Assembly (NCBI RefSeq): GCF_036077095.1
Contig: NZ_CP107960.1
Coordinates: 8,804,001 to 8,868,000, forward strand
Source of the DNA: Streptomyces sp. NBC_00376
GTDB taxonomy: Bacteria; Actinomycetota; Actinomycetes; Streptomycetales; Streptomycetaceae
Length of the DNA: 64,000 nucleotides
Direction of reading: 5' to 3'
This document shows positions 63,269 through 64,000 of the stretch, piece after piece (positions within the stretch are counted from its first letter, which is position 1; each line of letters begins with the position of its first letter). A program made the translations under genes and the position numbers. The notes under the pieces were generated by a model that had not been told where the DNA came from, searched no databases, and was given only the letters and a program-made list of their open reading frames with translations.

Positions 63269-63630
63269 CAAAGAGGGAAATCACCAATCGGCTATCGCGA
63301 CGGACCGGAACGTCGGCCCATGAACCGCCCCGGGTTTGATGGAGAACCTCGGGCCTCGCCGGCAGGCTCGCCCAGGCCGGGCGGCGACGCAGCCCACTCA
63401 TCGAATGGAGCGGCTCGGACGAGACACAGCCGGTGAGTCACGTCGAAGACTGCCTGGGGTTCATCATCCCGATTCTCTGACCCGGCGTGCCCCCGAGGCG
63501 AAGGACCTCGGACGGCCGCCCGCCTCGGCTGTGTTGACCTAGGGTGCGGCCTGACCCCGGTCAGCCACAGGCACGGATCCGCCCCGAACAGCGGGTCCGT
63601 GCCCCAGGCCCCTGAAAGGTGCCTCAAGAC
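63269..63630. other. Intergenic with a hairpin
   Basis: No gene is supported. An inverted repeat, GGCACGGATCCGC and GCGGGTCCGTGCC (63570-63603, one mismatch), lies 27 bases before the next gene and could be a terminator for upstream transcription or a leader hairpin. Confidence 0.5.
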
Positions 63631-64000
63631 ATGTTCTCCACTTTCGATCTCGAGTTCGCCTGGATCGGCCTCGGCGCCGCAGTCGTCCTCACGGTCGTCC
63701 TCCTGGCGACCGACGCGCTGCGCAGCGACCACGCCCTCTCCCGGTGGAAGGACCCCTCCTGCCTGGGCTGGCTCGCCGTCGTGATGTACCTGTTCCACAT
63801 CTTCGAGGAGTACGGTATCGCCGCCGACGGCGCCCGGCACGCCTTCCCCGACTCGCTGTGCACCACGCTCGGCCTGGGCACCTATCCCGACTGCGCGATC
63901 CCGACGGAGTTCTACCTCTTCGTCAACATCGGGCTGACCTGGGTCGTGGCGGTGCTCTGCGCCCTGCTCGCACGCAGGTACGTGATGATGGGGTTCGCCT
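63631..64000 (+). CDS. HXXEE-domain membrane protein, partial
   Basis: The first 123 residues of a gene that continues past the window. MFSTFDLEFAWIGLGAAVVL is a first membrane helix, LAVVMYLFHIFEEYG carries the H-x-x-E-E signature of the HXXEE family (a probable metal-binding integral membrane enzyme), and LFVNIGLTWVVAVLCALLAR is another helix. ATG 63631; only a weak ribosome-binding site (AAAGG) is seen. Confidence 0.8.
   Translation, partial: MFSTFDLEFAWIGLGAAVVLTVVLLATDALRSDHALSRWKDPSCLGWLAVVMYLFHIFEEYGIAADGARHAFPDSLCTTLGLGTYPDCAIPTEFYLFVNIGLTWVVAVLCALLARRYVMMGFA

Overview
The window is high-GC DNA with actinobacterial codon use, GTG starts, Tat/Sec signal sequences and transposase families typical of Streptomyces. 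It reads as accessory DNA of a Streptomyces-like replicon, quite possibly near a chromosome end or from a linear plasmid: it holds a decayed telomere terminal-protein gene (tpg-like, about 10.1-10.6 kb) and a very high density of nested insertion sequences. This placement is an inference from gene content; no telomere is seen.

Layout. 0-4.4 kb: PucR-type regulator divergent from an alkylsulfatase-like metallo-beta-lactamase-fold hydrolase and an MFS transporter, closed by a perfect palindromic terminator. 4.4-7.0 kb: Tn3 transposase remnant cut by an IS6-family element, itself split by an IS110-family element. 7.1-9.7 kb: amidohydrolase and LuxR regulator operon. 10.1-15.4 kb: graveyard with tpg-like and PIN-domain pseudogenes and pieces of IS1182-like, IS5, IS701/IS4-like and ISAzo13-like elements. 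15.5-16.8 kb: erythromycin-esterase-like protein. 17.0-20.0 kb: IS256 element with an ISL3 element inside it, with an 8-bp target duplication. 20.2-26.1 kb: mostly intact metabolic and hypothetical genes (RelE-like, HxlR, RidA, Tat amidohydrolase, 2-phosphosulfolactate phosphatase-like, lipoprotein, DUF2785). 26.4-31.9 kb: second IS block (IS6, two IS5 pieces, IS4, IS701). 32.1-33.8 kb: dienelactone hydrolase-like protein, integrase tail, GNAT acetyltransferase.

33.8-41.8 kb is the most unusual part. Two three-gene modules lie back to back, each with a tyrosine recombinase, a small Cro-like HTH protein and a second recombinase-like protein with an N-terminal zinc ribbon. The genes are stop/start-coupled or nearly adjacent. 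The left module looks intact; the right one is frameshifted. A 123-bp leader that includes the right module's start codon recurs after an IS701 copy at 41.7 kb, and long palindromes sharing a 23-bp motif lie at the right module's end. This resembles Tn554-like or recombinase-trio mobile elements, but with an HTH gene in the middle.

41.9-48.6 kb: RNA-end-repair-like fusion (MJ1316 domain plus 2H phosphoesterase), FAD oxidoreductase, CGNR regulator divergent from an EamA exporter whose 3' end carries two IS701 elements stacked on the same CTAG target; one is identical to the inverted copy at 40.3-41.7 kb. 48.6-50.2 kb: second IS110 element. 50.2-60.9 kb: hypothetical genes, DUF402, a sigma-like factor coupled to a two-helix membrane protein, then a cell-wall group: L,D-transpeptidase with two peptidoglycan-binding domains, a GH25 lysozyme with two such domains and an M15-like end, and a divergent HTH-transmembrane-peptidoglycan-binding protein. 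60.9-64 kb: TetR divergent from a hypothetical gene with two palindromic operators, an aquaporin-family channel, and the start of an HXXEE-domain protein.

Many genes carry single-base frameshifts. In mobile elements this is ordinary decay; in otherwise complete genes (HxlR, transpeptidase, HTH/peptidoglycan-binding protein with a C8 tract) it could also be assembly error.
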